This document shows positions 8,339 to 18,478 of a DNA stretch of 64,000 nt, one piece after another. The first letter of the stretch is position 1. Each line of letters opens with the position of its first letter. The stretch comes from Nitratireductor sp. GISD-1A_MAKvit. GTDB lineage: Bacteria; Pseudomonadota; Alphaproteobacteria; Rhizobiales; Rhizobiaceae. The stretch is taken from NCBI RefSeq assembly GCF_040819555.1, contig NZ_CP161920.1, forward strand, positions 3,533,001-3,597,000, read 5' to 3'. Made by a program: the position numbers and the translations under genes. The notes beneath the pieces were generated by a model. The model did no database searches. It was given only the letters and a program-made list of their open reading frames with translations, and was not told the DNA's origin.

Positions 8339-10080
8339 ACCGTCAAGCCCTCCGCCAGCATTTCCTGAAGCGCGTCATAGGCCGCAAGCACCGTTTGGGT
8401 CTGCGCTTCATGGGCAAGCCGGAACGCATCACCATAGACCGTCTCGTCCGGATATTCGGTGATGAGCGTCATCGGCGCGTCGTGGCGCTCGACTTCCGTG
8501 ATGGTGATCGGGAAGCCGTTCAGAACCTCGAACTGAAGCGTGCCGGCGTGAATTTCGTAGAGCCTGATTTGTGCTTCATTGAAAGCGACGAGGCCCGGAA
8601 CCTTGGCAAGTTCCACCGTAACCTTCTCGATGAGACGACGCGTGCGCTCGGCCCATTCCGGCTTGTGACGGGCGACCAGGAAAAAGCCCTTCGGCACCGT
8701 CCACATTTCGAAACCACGCGGAATGTAACCCGTCAGCGGTCGCGTCCACTCATGCGCGGGATAGCCGTGGAGATTGACGTGCAGCGTGGCCTTCGTGCGT
8801 GAAAAAGCTTCGCGACGAATGGCTTTTTCATAAAGCGGTTCAGCCTCACGATATTCCAGATCATCGCCGAGCGCGGTGTAGCGGGCGGCGTGGTGCATGT
8901 GGTGCGGCTGGCTCTGGCAGAGCGCATAATGAAGCGCATAGCCGTCCGGATTTTCCAGCGGCGAAACCGTGAAATGCGCGCCCTCGCGCTCAGCCAACAG
9001 CGAGGCGCCGCGCAGCGCGCCGGCAACGCCGGAAATCTCGTTGGGGTGCTGCCCGCCGCTCAGCATGATCGGGTGATCGTTTCCGCGTACATAGCGCGCC
9101 GGGACAGAGCGGCCGGAACGCGAAGTCACCTCGAAAGCCTCGCCGCCGACCTTTTCAAGCGTCTCTTCGATCATCGAAACGGAGAACGGCCCCACTGCCT
9201 CATGCAGCGGCTGCGCCGGCCAGAGGGCGGGCTCAGTGGTGAGCGGCCGGGTTTCAACCCTGACCTTGAGCGGCCCCTCGCCTGCCGCGATCACCGGAAT
9301 GATCTGGCCGGGCTGGAGCCCGCGCGAACCGAGTGGACGGCCGGACTTCTTCTGAAAGAGTTCAAGCAGCGAGAAATAGAAATCCTCGTGCAGCGCTTCA
9401 TGAAGGCTGATCGCCTCTTCGCCAACCGGCAACCGATGGTCCGCACCCGGCATGGACACACTGATGTGAAGCGCGTCGAAGTAGGGTTCCTCTTCGCCCC
9501 ATGGATGAGCATCGATGGCGGCAATCGTTTCGTGAAAGAGGCGCTCGAAATCGGTTGCGAGCGCTTCGTCAACAACGCGGCCATCGGGATGGCACAGGCG
9601 AAGCCAGCCGCAGGGCGAGAGAAGCTCTTCTCCGATATGATCTTCTGCAAGGCGGTTGGGCGCGAAGACCTTGTGTTGGGAAACGGTTCCATCCGAGGTC
9701 GTGATCTCGACGCCATATTCGAGCGGGCCATCGACCGGAGCGGGGGTGAAGGCGATTTCGGCCTCGCCCACCATGCCAGCAAGCGGATAGGCTTCCAGCA
9801 GGAAGCGCTGTTCAGCAGCGGCAGAGCTTACCGGATAGGTGACGGCGATGCGCGGCGCGGCGGGCGCGTCTTCCAGAAAGAAGTGAACCAGCGGCTTGTA
9901 GGCGCTGTGCAGCCGGGCCTTGACGCCCGCTGCCGCAAAGCGCTTTTCAGCGCCGCGCCGCGCCGCCTCATCCTCGAAAAGCCAGGCCTCCAGCTCCGCG
10001 CCGCGCCATGCCTCACTGGCGTAGTCGGCGAGCAGACGGTCGAGCGTGCGGTCGAAGGTCTTTTCGAAGATCGCGGTCAT
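8335..10080 (-). CDS. M14-family zinc metallopeptidase linked to peptide importer
   Basis: This 581-residue cytoplasmic protein has no signal peptide. A carboxypeptidase-like zinc site is visible: GGQHPNEISG supplies HxxE ligands (His345, Glu348) and VNLHGYPAHEW supplies a third His (438). The N-terminal ~300 residues do not resemble a prodomain I can name. The reading frame is open upstream to 11196 but only as a shadow of the permease genes; the ATG at 10080 overlaps the dppC-type stop by 4 bp (ATGA). As the last gene of a peptide-type ABC operon, it probably trims or opens the imported peptide or amino acid conjugate. The substrate is unknown. Confidence 0.85.
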   Translation of the reverse strand: MTAIFEKTFDRTLDRLLADYASEAWRGAELEAWLFEDEAARRGAEKRFAAAGVKARLHSAYKPLVHFFLEDAPAAPRIAVTYPVSSAAAEQRFLLEAYPLAGMVGEAEIAFTPAPVDGPLEYGVEITTSDGTVSQHKVFAPNRLAEDHIGEELLSPCGWLRLCHPDGRVVDEALATDFERLFHETIAAIDAHPWGEEEPYFDALHISVSMPGADHRLPVGEEAISLHEALHEDFYFSLLELFQKKSGRPLGSRGLQPGQIIPVIAAGEGPLKVRVETRPLTTEPALWPAQPLHEAVGPFSVSMIEETLEKVGGEAFEVTSRSGRSVPARYVRGNDHPIMLSGGQHPNEISGVAGALRGASLLAEREGAHFTVSPLENPDGYALHYALCQSQPHHMHHAARYTALGDDLEYREAEPLYEKAIRREAFSRTKATLHVNLHGYPAHEWTRPLTGYIPRGFEMWTVPKGFFLVARHKPEWAERTRRLIEKVTVELAKVPGLVAFNEAQIRLYEIHAGTLQFEVLNGFPITITEVERHDAPMTLITEYPDETVYGDAFRLAHEAQTQTVLAAYDALQEMLAEGLTV

Positions 10081-10925
10081 GTTTCTGTGCGTCCTGTTGG
10101 ATCGAGAAGATCGCGCAGCCAGTCGCCAAGCAGGTTCAGGCCAAGCACGGTGAAGAGGATTGCAAGCCCGGGAAAGACGCTGACCCACCATGCGTTCTGC
10201 AGATAGGTGCGGCCATCGGCGAGCATGCCGCCCCAGCTCGGAATGGTCGGGTCGACACCGAGGCCAAGGAAGGTGAGCGAGCTTTCCAGAAGGATGTTGG
10301 TGGCCACGTTGAGCGTCATCAAAACGACAACCGGGCCTGCGAGATTGGGCAGGAGGTGCTGGAACAGGATCTTGAAGTCCGGTACGCCAATCGCCTTGGC
10401 CGCATGGATGAACTCGCGGTCGTTGAGCGACAGGACGGAGCCGCGCACAAGGCGGGCATACTGCACCCATTGCGACACGATGAGCAGGATGATCGTGTTG
10501 GTGATGCCGCCGCCCACAATGGCAATGAAGGTGATGGCAAGCAGGATGAAGGGAAGCGCGAGCTGCACATCGGCAAAGCGCATGACGAGCATGTCCCAGA
10601 AACCCCGGTAATAGCCCGAGATCAGCCCCATGACGACGCCAACCACCACGGCGCCGGCAACGGAGGTGAAGCCCACCAGAAGCGAGATCTTGCCGCCGGT
10701 TATCACACGCGCCAGCACATCGCGGCCCAGCGGATCGGTGCCCAGAATGTGCGCCCAGTCGGTGAAGGGTTTTGTGAGACGTGCCGTCAGATTGATCTGC
10801 TCGCCGCCATCGGGAAACAGCAGCGGTGAAAGCAGAACCAGAAGCGTCATCGTTCCGGCAAGCAGAATGCCGAGAATGAACTCGATGTTTTTGAAGTGAC
10901 GCAAACGCGAAACAGCCTGTGCCAT
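10077..10925 (-). CDS. Peptide-type ABC transporter permease, DppC/OppC family
   Basis: This 282-residue inner-membrane permease has an N-terminal transmembrane segment (about residues 15-35), then the conserved HILGTDPLGRDVLARVI of the DppC family. Four to five further membrane segments follow, with the ATPase-contact loop EFIHAAKAIGVPDFKILFQHLLPN. It works with the DppB-type partner upstream. It is followed with a 4-bp overlap by the M14 peptidase gene. Confidence 0.93.
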   Translation of the reverse strand: MAQAVSRLRHFKNIEFILGILLAGTMTLLVLLSPLLFPDGGEQINLTARLTKPFTDWAHILGTDPLGRDVLARVITGGKISLLVGFTSVAGAVVVGVVMGLISGYYRGFWDMLVMRFADVQLALPFILLAITFIAIVGGGITNTIILLIVSQWVQYARLVRGSVLSLNDREFIHAAKAIGVPDFKILFQHLLPNLAGPVVVLMTLNVATNILLESSLTFLGLGVDPTIPSWGGMLADGRTYLQNAWWVSVFPGLAILFTVLGLNLLGDWLRDLLDPTGRTET

Positions 10926-10939
10926 GATTGCGTCCTTTC

Positions 10940-11863
10940 CTATCGGTTGCGGATGCGCGGATCGACCAGCCCATAGGCGATGTCGACCAGAAGGTTGACG
11001 CCGATGATGAGCAGCGAAAGAACGGTGATGACCGCCTGCAGGACCGGATAATCGCGTCCCGCCACCGCATCGAAGGCAAGCGTGCCGAGGCCCGGCCAGT
11101 TGAACACCCGCTCGATGACGACAATGCCACCCAGAAGGCCGCCGAACTGGAGGCCGAAATAGGTGATGAGCGGAATGGCGCAGTTTCTGAGCGCATGCTT
11201 GTAGAGCACCTTGCTCTCGCTCAGTCCTTTTGCACGGGCGACCTGGATATACTGCGAACGCAGCGTTTCAAGCATGGCCGTGCGCACCAGCCGCACATTG
11301 GTGGCAGTGAGAATGACGCCCATGGTGACCGCCGGCATGATGAAGCTGGCAAACCCGCCCATGCCCGACGGCGGCAGCCATTGCAGCATGATGGAGAACA
11401 CCAGAACGAGCATGATGGCGAGCCAGAAATTCGGGAAGGAAAGACCGACCAGAGACAGGATGCGGATGACCTGATCGGCGGTCTTGCCCTTGTTGACCGC
11501 CGCGTGAATGCCGAGCGGAATGGAAATCGCGATGGAGACCAGCATGGACGACAAGGCCAGCGCCAGCGTGGCCGGCAGGGCCTTGGAAATAAGCAGGGAG
11601 ACCGAGGTGCCTCCGAGGAAGCTGCGGCCGAAATCGCCTACGAACAGGCCTTTGATGAAATCCCAGTACTGGGCAATGAACGGTTCGTTGAGGCCAAGCG
11701 CCTGACGGATGTTTGCCAGATCTTCTTCCGTGACGCTGCCTGCCCCCTGGGAGAGCATGAGTGCCGGGTCACCGGTCAGCCGGATGGCGAAGGACACCGT
11801 GAGGGTGACGACGAAAACGACGAACACCGCCTGCAGGATGCGCTTGAGAAGAAAACTGGCCAC
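10940..11863 (-). CDS. Peptide-type ABC transporter permease, DppB/OppB family
   Basis: This is an inner-membrane permease of 307 residues from the GTG at 11863. That start is preferred over the upstream one at 11899 because CCGGAGGCACTG places a GGAGG ribosome binding site 5 nt before GTG and gives the family-typical N-terminus ASFLLKRILQAVFVVFVV. The conserved EAA-like loop QYIQVARAKGLSESKVLYKHALRN and GLLGGIVVIERVFNWPGLG near the end confirm the family. A ~120-bp palindromic element lies between it and the upstream binding protein gene and may lower permease expression. Confidence 0.92.
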   Translation of the reverse strand: MASFLLKRILQAVFVVFVVTLTVSFAIRLTGDPALMLSQGAGSVTEEDLANIRQALGLNEPFIAQYWDFIKGLFVGDFGRSFLGGTSVSLLISKALPATLALALSSMLVSIAISIPLGIHAAVNKGKTADQVIRILSLVGLSFPNFWLAIMLVLVFSIMLQWLPPSGMGGFASFIMPAVTMGVILTATNVRLVRTAMLETLRSQYIQVARAKGLSESKVLYKHALRNCAIPLITYFGLQFGGLLGGIVVIERVFNWPGLGTLAFDAVAGRDYPVLQAVITVLSLLIIGVNLLVDIAYGLVDPRIRNR

Positions 11864-11912
11864 CAGTGCCTCCGGGATAGGTTCTGCGCGCTCGCGCAAA
11901 GTTCACGGGCTC

Positions 11913-12036
11913 GGGGGCGGCACTAGAGTGGTTCATCGTTTCACAGAAACGCTGCCCCACTCTATCTCTTTGTTTTTCCGCATTTATGCGAACGTCAGGT
12001 GATTCCACCTGACTGCAAAATGCTTTAGCCGCCCCC
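11913..12036. repeat. Palindromic intergenic repeat element of Rhizobiales type, inside the peptide operon
   Basis: Outer arms GGGGGCGGC (11913-11921) and GCCGCCCCC (12028-12036) are exact inverted repeats. Inside lie CTAGAG... and ...CTTTAG ends, an 8-bp dyad TAGAGTGG/CCACTCTA enclosing CGTTTC-ACA-GAAACG, then CTCTTTGTTTTTCCGCA, the hairpin CGCAT-TT-ATGCG and the perfect 8-bp hairpin GTCAGGTG-ATTC-CACCTGAC. The order of parts and the wording CTAGAG...ATCTCTTTGTTTTT resemble short palindromic elements I know from Brucella and Mesorhizobium intergenic regions. It separates the binding-protein gene from the permease genes, so it probably protects or partly terminates the upstream mRNA. Confidence 0.7.
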
Positions 12037-12057
12037 AACATTCATGTCCTGTGAGGA

Positions 12058-13587
12058 CTATTCGACTTCAACCTCGTTGAGGCGCATCCGGCTGTCCGGC
12101 GGCGCGATGAAGTTCTTCACCCGCTTGTTGACGCCGTAAATCGCATTGAGGTTGTAGAGCGGCATTTCGAGCGCGCGATCGGCCGCATATCGGGCAATCT
12201 CCTGCAGCACCTTTTCGCGCTTCTCAGCGTCGATCATCGGGCGCTGCGATTCCAGAAGCGCATCGAGCTCCTTGTCGCTGTCATACGGGTTCCAGCGCTC
12301 GCCCGTGTGGTACATCAGGTAGGCGGTGTTGTCGTAATCGAGCGTCCAGCCGCCCCAGCTCTGCTGGAACATCTCGCCGGTCTTGCCCTGCGGAATGATG
12401 TCGTTGAGCAGGACGTTGGTCTCATACGGCTTGATGGTGGCGTTGAGGCCAACCATCTGCAGGTAGCTCGCAACCGCCTGGGTGACTTCACCAAAGGTGG
12501 CGTCATTGCCGCGAATGTCGATCTGGACCGGTGCGCCTGCAGCAACGCCCGCTTCCTTCAGCAATTCCTTGGCCTTCGCCTGATCGAAGGGCAGCGGCTC
12601 CATTTCCGGGTCATAGCCGAAGGACAGTTCCGACTGGAACGAAGCAATCTGCTTGGCCTGACCGCCGAGAACGGCGTCGATGATGGCCTTGCGGTCGACG
12701 GCCATGATCATCGCCTTGCGCACGCGCTCATCGGCGGTGATGCCGTTGCCGGTGTTGAAGCGCAGGGCATAGACCGTGGGGCTGGTGACCGAGCGGATTT
12801 CCAGCTTCTCATCCGCCTCGATGGTGGGAACCATGGAGATCGGGATGGTGGGCGGGATGACAATGTCGACGCGGCCTGCCTGCAGCTCGGCAACGGCGGT
12901 AGCCGGTTCCGAGATGAAGCGGTATTCGACAGCGTCGAGCTTCGGCGCGCCGCCCCAGTGATCGGCGAAGGCTTCAAGCTTCACGCCGACCTTCGGTTCG
13001 TAGGACGTCATCTTGAACGGGCCGGTGCCAACGGGGTTTGCGTTGACGAAATCTTCCTCGTTCTCGGTGACGTATTTCGGCGGCACGATCATGGCGCCAT
13101 AGCCGGCAAGCTTGGTGATCAGCACCGGATCGGGCTGTTTGAGCACGAGGTCCACGGTGAAATCGTCAACGACCTCGACCTTTTCGATGACGGCATAATT
13201 GGAGCGCTGCGGGCCCTTCTTGCCTTCCTCGCCAAGCAGGCGGTCGAAGGTGAATTTCACGGCCTCGGCGTTGAAATCCTCGCCATTGTGGAACTTGACG
13301 CCTTCACGCAGCTTGAAGCGGAGACGCTTGCCCTCGTCGAGCACATCCCACTCGGTGGCAAGGCCGGGAACGATCTTTGTGTCGGGACCGCGATAGACCA
13401 GGCCATCATAGATATTTGTGGCGACGGACGACCAGTTCACCAGGAAGGTGTCGATCGGGTCCCAGCTGCCCGGGTCCTGCGGGGAGGAAATGGTGAGCGT
13501 TCCCGCGGCCTGCGCCGGCATGACGCCAAACGGCAGTGCCGCCAGAACGGCGGCGAGCAATGCGCCGCGTGTTTTGCCGAATTTCAT
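12058..13587 (-). CDS. Peptide-type ABC transporter substrate-binding protein (family 5)
   Basis: This 509-residue periplasmic protein has a signal peptide (about residues 1-27, ending PAQAAG) and then the SBP family 5 pattern: [50 protein letters not shown] and TFDRLL. Family 5 proteins bind oligopeptides, nickel or opines; the sequence does not show which. It follows the fused ATPase gene and precedes the palindromic element and the two permease genes. The start codon has a good AGGAGG-like ribosome binding site (ACGGAGGACTTTC). Confidence 0.93.
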   Translation of the reverse strand: MKFGKTRGALLAAVLAALPFGVMPAQAAGTLTISSPQDPGSWDPIDTFLVNWSSVATNIYDGLVYRGPDTKIVPGLATEWDVLDEGKRLRFKLREGVKFHNGEDFNAEAVKFTFDRLLGEEGKKGPQRSNYAVIEKVEVVDDFTVDLVLKQPDPVLITKLAGYGAMIVPPKYVTENEEDFVNANPVGTGPFKMTSYEPKVGVKLEAFADHWGGAPKLDAVEYRFISEPATAVAELQAGRVDIVIPPTIPISMVPTIEADEKLEIRSVTSPTVYALRFNTGNGITADERVRKAMIMAVDRKAIIDAVLGGQAKQIASFQSELSFGYDPEMEPLPFDQAKAKELLKEAGVAAGAPVQIDIRGNDATFGEVTQAVASYLQMVGLNATIKPYETNVLLNDIIPQGKTGEMFQQSWGGWTLDYDNTAYLMYHTGERWNPYDSDKELDALLESQRPMIDAEKREKVLQEIARYAADRALEMPLYNLNAIYGVNKRVKNFIAPPDSRMRLNEVEVE

Positions 13588-13624
13588 GAAAGTCCTCCGT
13601 TTCTTTTGGTTTGTGTTCCAGTGA

Positions 13625-15464
<1,840 letters not shown>

Positions 15465-15719
15465 AGAAACTCCCATCTGAAGGACAGGCCGAAATGTCCC
15501 ATTGAACCCGGCGGCATCTGGCCCTACCCTTTGGACCAAGAGCGGAGGCAGACGCCCGGTTTCCGCGCATTCGTGAGCGGACCTGCCGGCAAAAGAAAAC
15601 ATTTCCAGACATTTTGTCAATAAATTATCATTGAAGAGCCCTGAAATCGCTTTCGCGGTCCCGAAATCAGCTCTGCGTGCCTCGGTGCCGACAATTAAAA
15701 CGAACTCGCTCCGCATGAC
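15465..15719. other. Divergent control region between the two peptide-type operons
   Basis: This region separates two divergent operons. A TTGACA hexamer on the minus strand (15615-15620) with an AT-rich neighbourhood is the best -35 candidate for the leftward operon, but no convincing -10 lies at the right distance (TTCTTT at 17 bp). No small gene is seen. Confidence 0.4.
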
Positions 15720-15747
15720 TTGACAGTTTCGTTTCGCCAGCTAGGCT
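15720..15747 (+). promoter_or_regulatory. Candidate amiC operon promoter
   Basis: A perfect -35 TTGACA (15720-15725) lies 16 bp before TAGGCT (15742-15747), which keeps the key T, A and final T of a -10. Transcription would begin near 15754, just ahead of the leader terminator at 15774. Confidence 0.55.
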
Positions 15748-15773
15748 TGAGCCATAATAAGATTTTGGCATCT

Positions 15774-15821
15774 GGGCCTCGCCGGGAATATTGTTATTCC
15801 CGTCGGGGCCCTTTGCGTTTT
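15774..15821 (+). terminator. Leader terminator upstream of amiC (probable AmiR antitermination target)
   Basis: Bases 15774-15790 pair with 15795-15811 in a 17-bp stem that has one mismatch and one G-T pair, closed by the tetraloop TTGT and followed by TTTGCGTTTT. It lies between the promoter and amiC and upstream of the ribosome binding site GGGGA. This is the arrangement expected for ANTAR-protein-controlled antitermination, where AmiR lets polymerase pass. A 3-bp GGC/GCC hairpin with loop ATCTGG overlaps its 5' arm, but the loop has T and not G at position 4, so it is not a canonical ANTAR site. Confidence 0.75.
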
Positions 15822-15832
15822 GGGGAACGAGT

Positions 15833-16993
15833 GTGGACACTTATCCAATAGGCGTTCTGTTTTCGCGTAGCGGTGGCTATGCCCGCCCGGCCGAGCAGGG
15901 CTATTTTGGCGCGCTGGCGGCGGTGGCCGACATCAACGCCGATGATGCCTATCCTTTCCAGCTTGAAGCCCACCACGCCGACCCCAGGGGCAATGCCGAC
16001 CGATATGCGGAGCTCTGCCGGGACCTCATCCGCCAGACAGGCGCGCAGCACATTGTTGGCTGCACCACATCCTGGAGCCGCAAGGAGGTGATCCCGGTCG
16101 TCGAAAAGCTCGACGCGCTTTTGTGGTATCCGTGTGTTTATGAGGGTTTCGAGGTTTCCGAAAACCTCGTCTATATCGCCGCCTGCGCCAACCAGCAGCT
16201 CGTGCCGTTGCTCGATTACATCGTGCCCCGCTTTGGCGGGCGCGGCTTTCTGACCGGTGCTAATTACATCTGGGGATGGGAAACCAATCGCATTGCACGC
16301 GATGTGCTCACCCGCTCGGGCGGCAGCGTGCTGGGCGAGCGCTACGTGCCCATCGGAGACGAGGACATTGGTCACCTGATCGAGGAAATCCGCGAGAAGC
16401 GGCCTGATTTCATCCTCAACAATCTGATCGGAAATTCCTCTTACGCCTTTCTCGCTGCCTATCAGGCGCTCGGAAAGGAAGACCCGGCTTTCCTGCCGGA
16501 AAACTGCCCCGTCGTGAGCTGCAATCTGTGCGAAAACGAGACCACGCGTCTCGGCGGCATCGCAGAGGGACAATACACCGTCTCGAGCTATTTCCGGGCA
16601 CTGGCCAGCGAGGAGAACGACCGCTTTGCCGCCCGCATGAAAGCGGAGAACCCTCAACAGGTTGCCGACGCATTTTTCGTTCAGGCCTATGCCGCTGTGG
16701 TGATGATCGCCGATGCCATACACCGCACCGGAAGCGATGAAGCACAGCGGGTGCTCGAGGCGGTTCGCGATCATGAAACCGCAACGCCGCTGGGTCCCCT
16801 GCGCGTCGACCGCGCCACCAACCATGTCAGCCTCAACGCCCATATCGGCCGCACGCGCGCGGATGGCGATTTCAAGATCGTTCATCATTGCCCAGAGGCC
16901 ATTGCGCCCGACCCGTTCCTGACCGCGACGCCGCTTGACCGGCTCTATGCGGGCACCGCCGCCGATGCGCGGCAGCTAAGGGTCGTGCGATGA
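15833..16993 (+). CDS. amiC: AmiC-type amide-sensing regulator (periplasmic-binding-protein fold, cytoplasmic)
   Basis: This protein resembles Pseudomonas AmiC, which binds short amides and restrains AmiR. Shared stretches include PIGVLFSRSGGYA at the start, the DPRGNADRYAELCRDLI region, GCTTSWSRKEVIPVVEKLDALLWYP, YEGFE, and the end LGPLRVDRATNHVSLNAHI. There is no signal peptide, which fits a cytoplasmic sensor. The GTG at 15833 is chosen because GGGGA lies 6 nt upstream and the leader terminator occupies everything before it; it gives 386 residues, close to AmiC's 385. It overlaps amiR by 4 bp. Assignment to AmiC over UrtA/LivJ binding proteins rests on the adjacent ANTAR gene and the missing signal peptide. 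Confidence 0.9.
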   Translation: MDTYPIGVLFSRSGGYARPAEQGYFGALAAVADINADDAYPFQLEAHHADPRGNADRYAELCRDLIRQTGAQHIVGCTTSWSRKEVIPVVEKLDALLWYPCVYEGFEVSENLVYIAACANQQLVPLLDYIVPRFGGRGFLTGANYIWGWETNRIARDVLTRSGGSVLGERYVPIGDEDIGHLIEEIREKRPDFILNNLIGNSSYAFLAAYQALGKEDPAFLPENCPVVSCNLCENETTRLGGIAEGQYTVSSYFRALASEENDRFAARMKAENPQQVADAFFVQAYAAVVMIADAIHRTGSDEAQRVLEAVRDHETATPLGPLRVDRATNHVSLNAHIGRTRADGDFKIVHHCPEAIAPDPFLTATPLDRLYAGTAADARQLRVVR

Positions 16994-17607
16994 GCCCGGC
17001 CCTTGCCCATACACCCAATTTCGTCGGCTGGCGCGCGCTGATCCTGCACCGGCCACACCAGAATGTGGACGCGCTTTCCGCGCAATGCGCACGCATCGGC
17101 ATCGCGGCTGAGCAAGCCTGGCCGACGCTGGAAAACAGCGAGGTGATGCGCGATTTCAACGTGCTCCTGATCGACGCCGATATGGGCTATGATGAGCAGT
17201 TTCCGTGGTCGCCGGGCCTTGCGCCCATGCCCATGATTGCCCTGATCGGTTCGGAAGCACCCGGCCGCATTGCATGGACGATCGGGCAAGGTGCCGATGC
17301 GCAGCTTTTGAAGCCCATTGGCAGCGCCGGGCTCTACAGCGCGCTTGTCGTGGCGAGCCAGGGCTTCTTGCGGCGCACGGCCCAGACCGAGGAAATTGCC
17401 CGGCTGAAGGATCAACTTGCCCAACGGCAAGTCGTCGCCGAGGCAACCGCCATCCTGATGCTGAAGCACAATTGCGATGCCGGCACGGCCTATAACCACC
17501 TTCGCAAGGAAGCCATGGCCCAGCGCCGCTCCATCGAGAAAACAGCCGCCGCCATCATCGCCACCTTTGACACTGACGGACGGACGAATGTCACAAACAG
17601 TCGCTGA
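16990..17607 (+). CDS. amiR: AmiR-type ANTAR-domain RNA-binding antiterminator
   Basis: This 205-residue protein has an N-terminal pseudo-receiver domain without the phosphoacceptor pattern. A coiled-coil (about residues 135-150, TEEIARLKDQLAQRQVVAEA) follows, then a C-terminal ANTAR domain: AEATAILMLKHNCDAGTAYNHLRKEAMAQ with RSIEKTAAAII. In Pseudomonas, AmiC holds AmiR until an amide binds; AmiR then binds leader RNA and stops termination. Here it would act on the terminator at 15774. Its end overlaps the following permease gene by 20 bp. Confidence 0.9.
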   Translation: MSPALAHTPNFVGWRALILHRPHQNVDALSAQCARIGIAAEQAWPTLENSEVMRDFNVLLIDADMGYDEQFPWSPGLAPMPMIALIGSEAPGRIAWTIGQGADAQLLKPIGSAGLYSALVVASQGFLRRTAQTEEIARLKDQLAQRQVVAEATAILMLKHNCDAGTAYNHLRKEAMAQRRSIEKTAAAIIATFDTDGRTNVTNSR

Positions 17608-18478
17608 GACGGGCACGCAATCAACGACGCTCTCGGTTCTCGCGCGTCTTCTGCGCCGGCCGCTGGCACTGACCGGATTGATCATCATCGCGGTGGTGGT
17701 TCTGGCCGCAGTCTTTGCGCCATGGCTTGCGCCCTACAACCCCTATGAGCAGTTCTTCGAGGGACTGACCATCGAGGGCGCACCGCTGCCACCCAATGCG
17801 CAGTTCTGGTTCGGCACAGACCTTGTCGGACGCGATCTCTTCAGCCGCCTGATCTATGGCGCGCAGACATCGCTGATCATCGGCGTGGTGGCCAATGGCA
17901 TCGCCGTGGTGATCGGCTCGGCAGTGGGCATTTCCGCCGGCTATTTCCGCGGATGGGTCGATACCGTTCTGATGCGCTTCACCGATCTGATGATGGCCTT
18001 TCCGGCGCTTTTGCTCGCCATCGTTCTGGCGGCGATTTTCAGCCCCAGCCTGTGGATCGTCGCGATGGTGATTGCCATGGTGAACTGGGTGCAGATTGCC
18101 CGCGTGACCTATACCGAGACACGCTCCATCGCCGAACGGGATTTCGTGGTGGCCGAGCGCGCCATGGGCGCAGGTGCAGGCCGCATCCTGTTCCGCCACA
18201 TCCTGCCACATCTTTTGTCCACCATCATCGTGTGGGCAACGCTCGGCATCGCAACCACCGTGCTTCTGGAAGCCACCCTCTCCTTCCTCGGCATCGGGGT
18301 TCAGCCGCCCATTCCCTCATGGGGCAATATCATCTTCGAGAACCAGACCTATTTCACCTCCGCGCCCTGGCTCGTCTTCATTCCGGGTGTTGCCATTCTG
18401 GCGCTGGCACTGGGTTTCAATCTTGTGGGCGACGCGCTGCGCGACATTCTTGACCCGACACAGCAGGGGCGCCACTGA
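17588..18478 (+). CDS. Peptide-type ABC transporter permease, DppC/OppC family (amiCR operon)
   Basis: This inner-membrane permease has 296 residues from the ATG at 17588, which lies inside the end of amiR. The N-terminal membrane segment TGLIIIAVVVLAAVFAPWLA is followed by FGTDLVGRDLFSRLIYGAQ, the DppC hallmark, and the cytoplasmic loop ERDFVVAERAMGAGAGRILFRHILPH. Its stop shares one base with the next start (TGATG), so the two permeases are translationally coupled. Confidence 0.92.
   Translation: MSQTVAETGTQSTTLSVLARLLRRPLALTGLIIIAVVVLAAVFAPWLAPYNPYEQFFEGLTIEGAPLPPNAQFWFGTDLVGRDLFSRLIYGAQTSLIIGVVANGIAVVIGSAVGISAGYFRGWVDTVLMRFTDLMMAFPALLLAIVLAAIFSPSLWIVAMVIAMVNWVQIARVTYTETRSIAERDFVVAERAMGAGAGRILFRHILPHLLSTIIVWATLGIATTVLLEATLSFLGIGVQPPIPSWGNIIFENQTYFTSAPWLVFIPGVAILALALGFNLVGDALRDILDPTQQGRH

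Noticed and set aside
10081..11196. Open minus-strand frame extending the M14 peptidase N-terminus to 953 residues
   Set aside because: This stretch is the out-of-frame shadow of the two permease genes; the ATG at 10080 overlaps the permease stop by 4 bp as in the rest of the operon.
11913..12036. Insertion sequence or transposon end
   Set aside because: No transposase gene and no target-site duplication; the nested hairpins fit a small palindromic repeat.
15791..15832. Earlier TTG start for amiC at 15791
   Set aside because: That codon is in the loop of the leader terminator; the GTG at 15833 has a proper ribosome binding site and gives the AmiC length.
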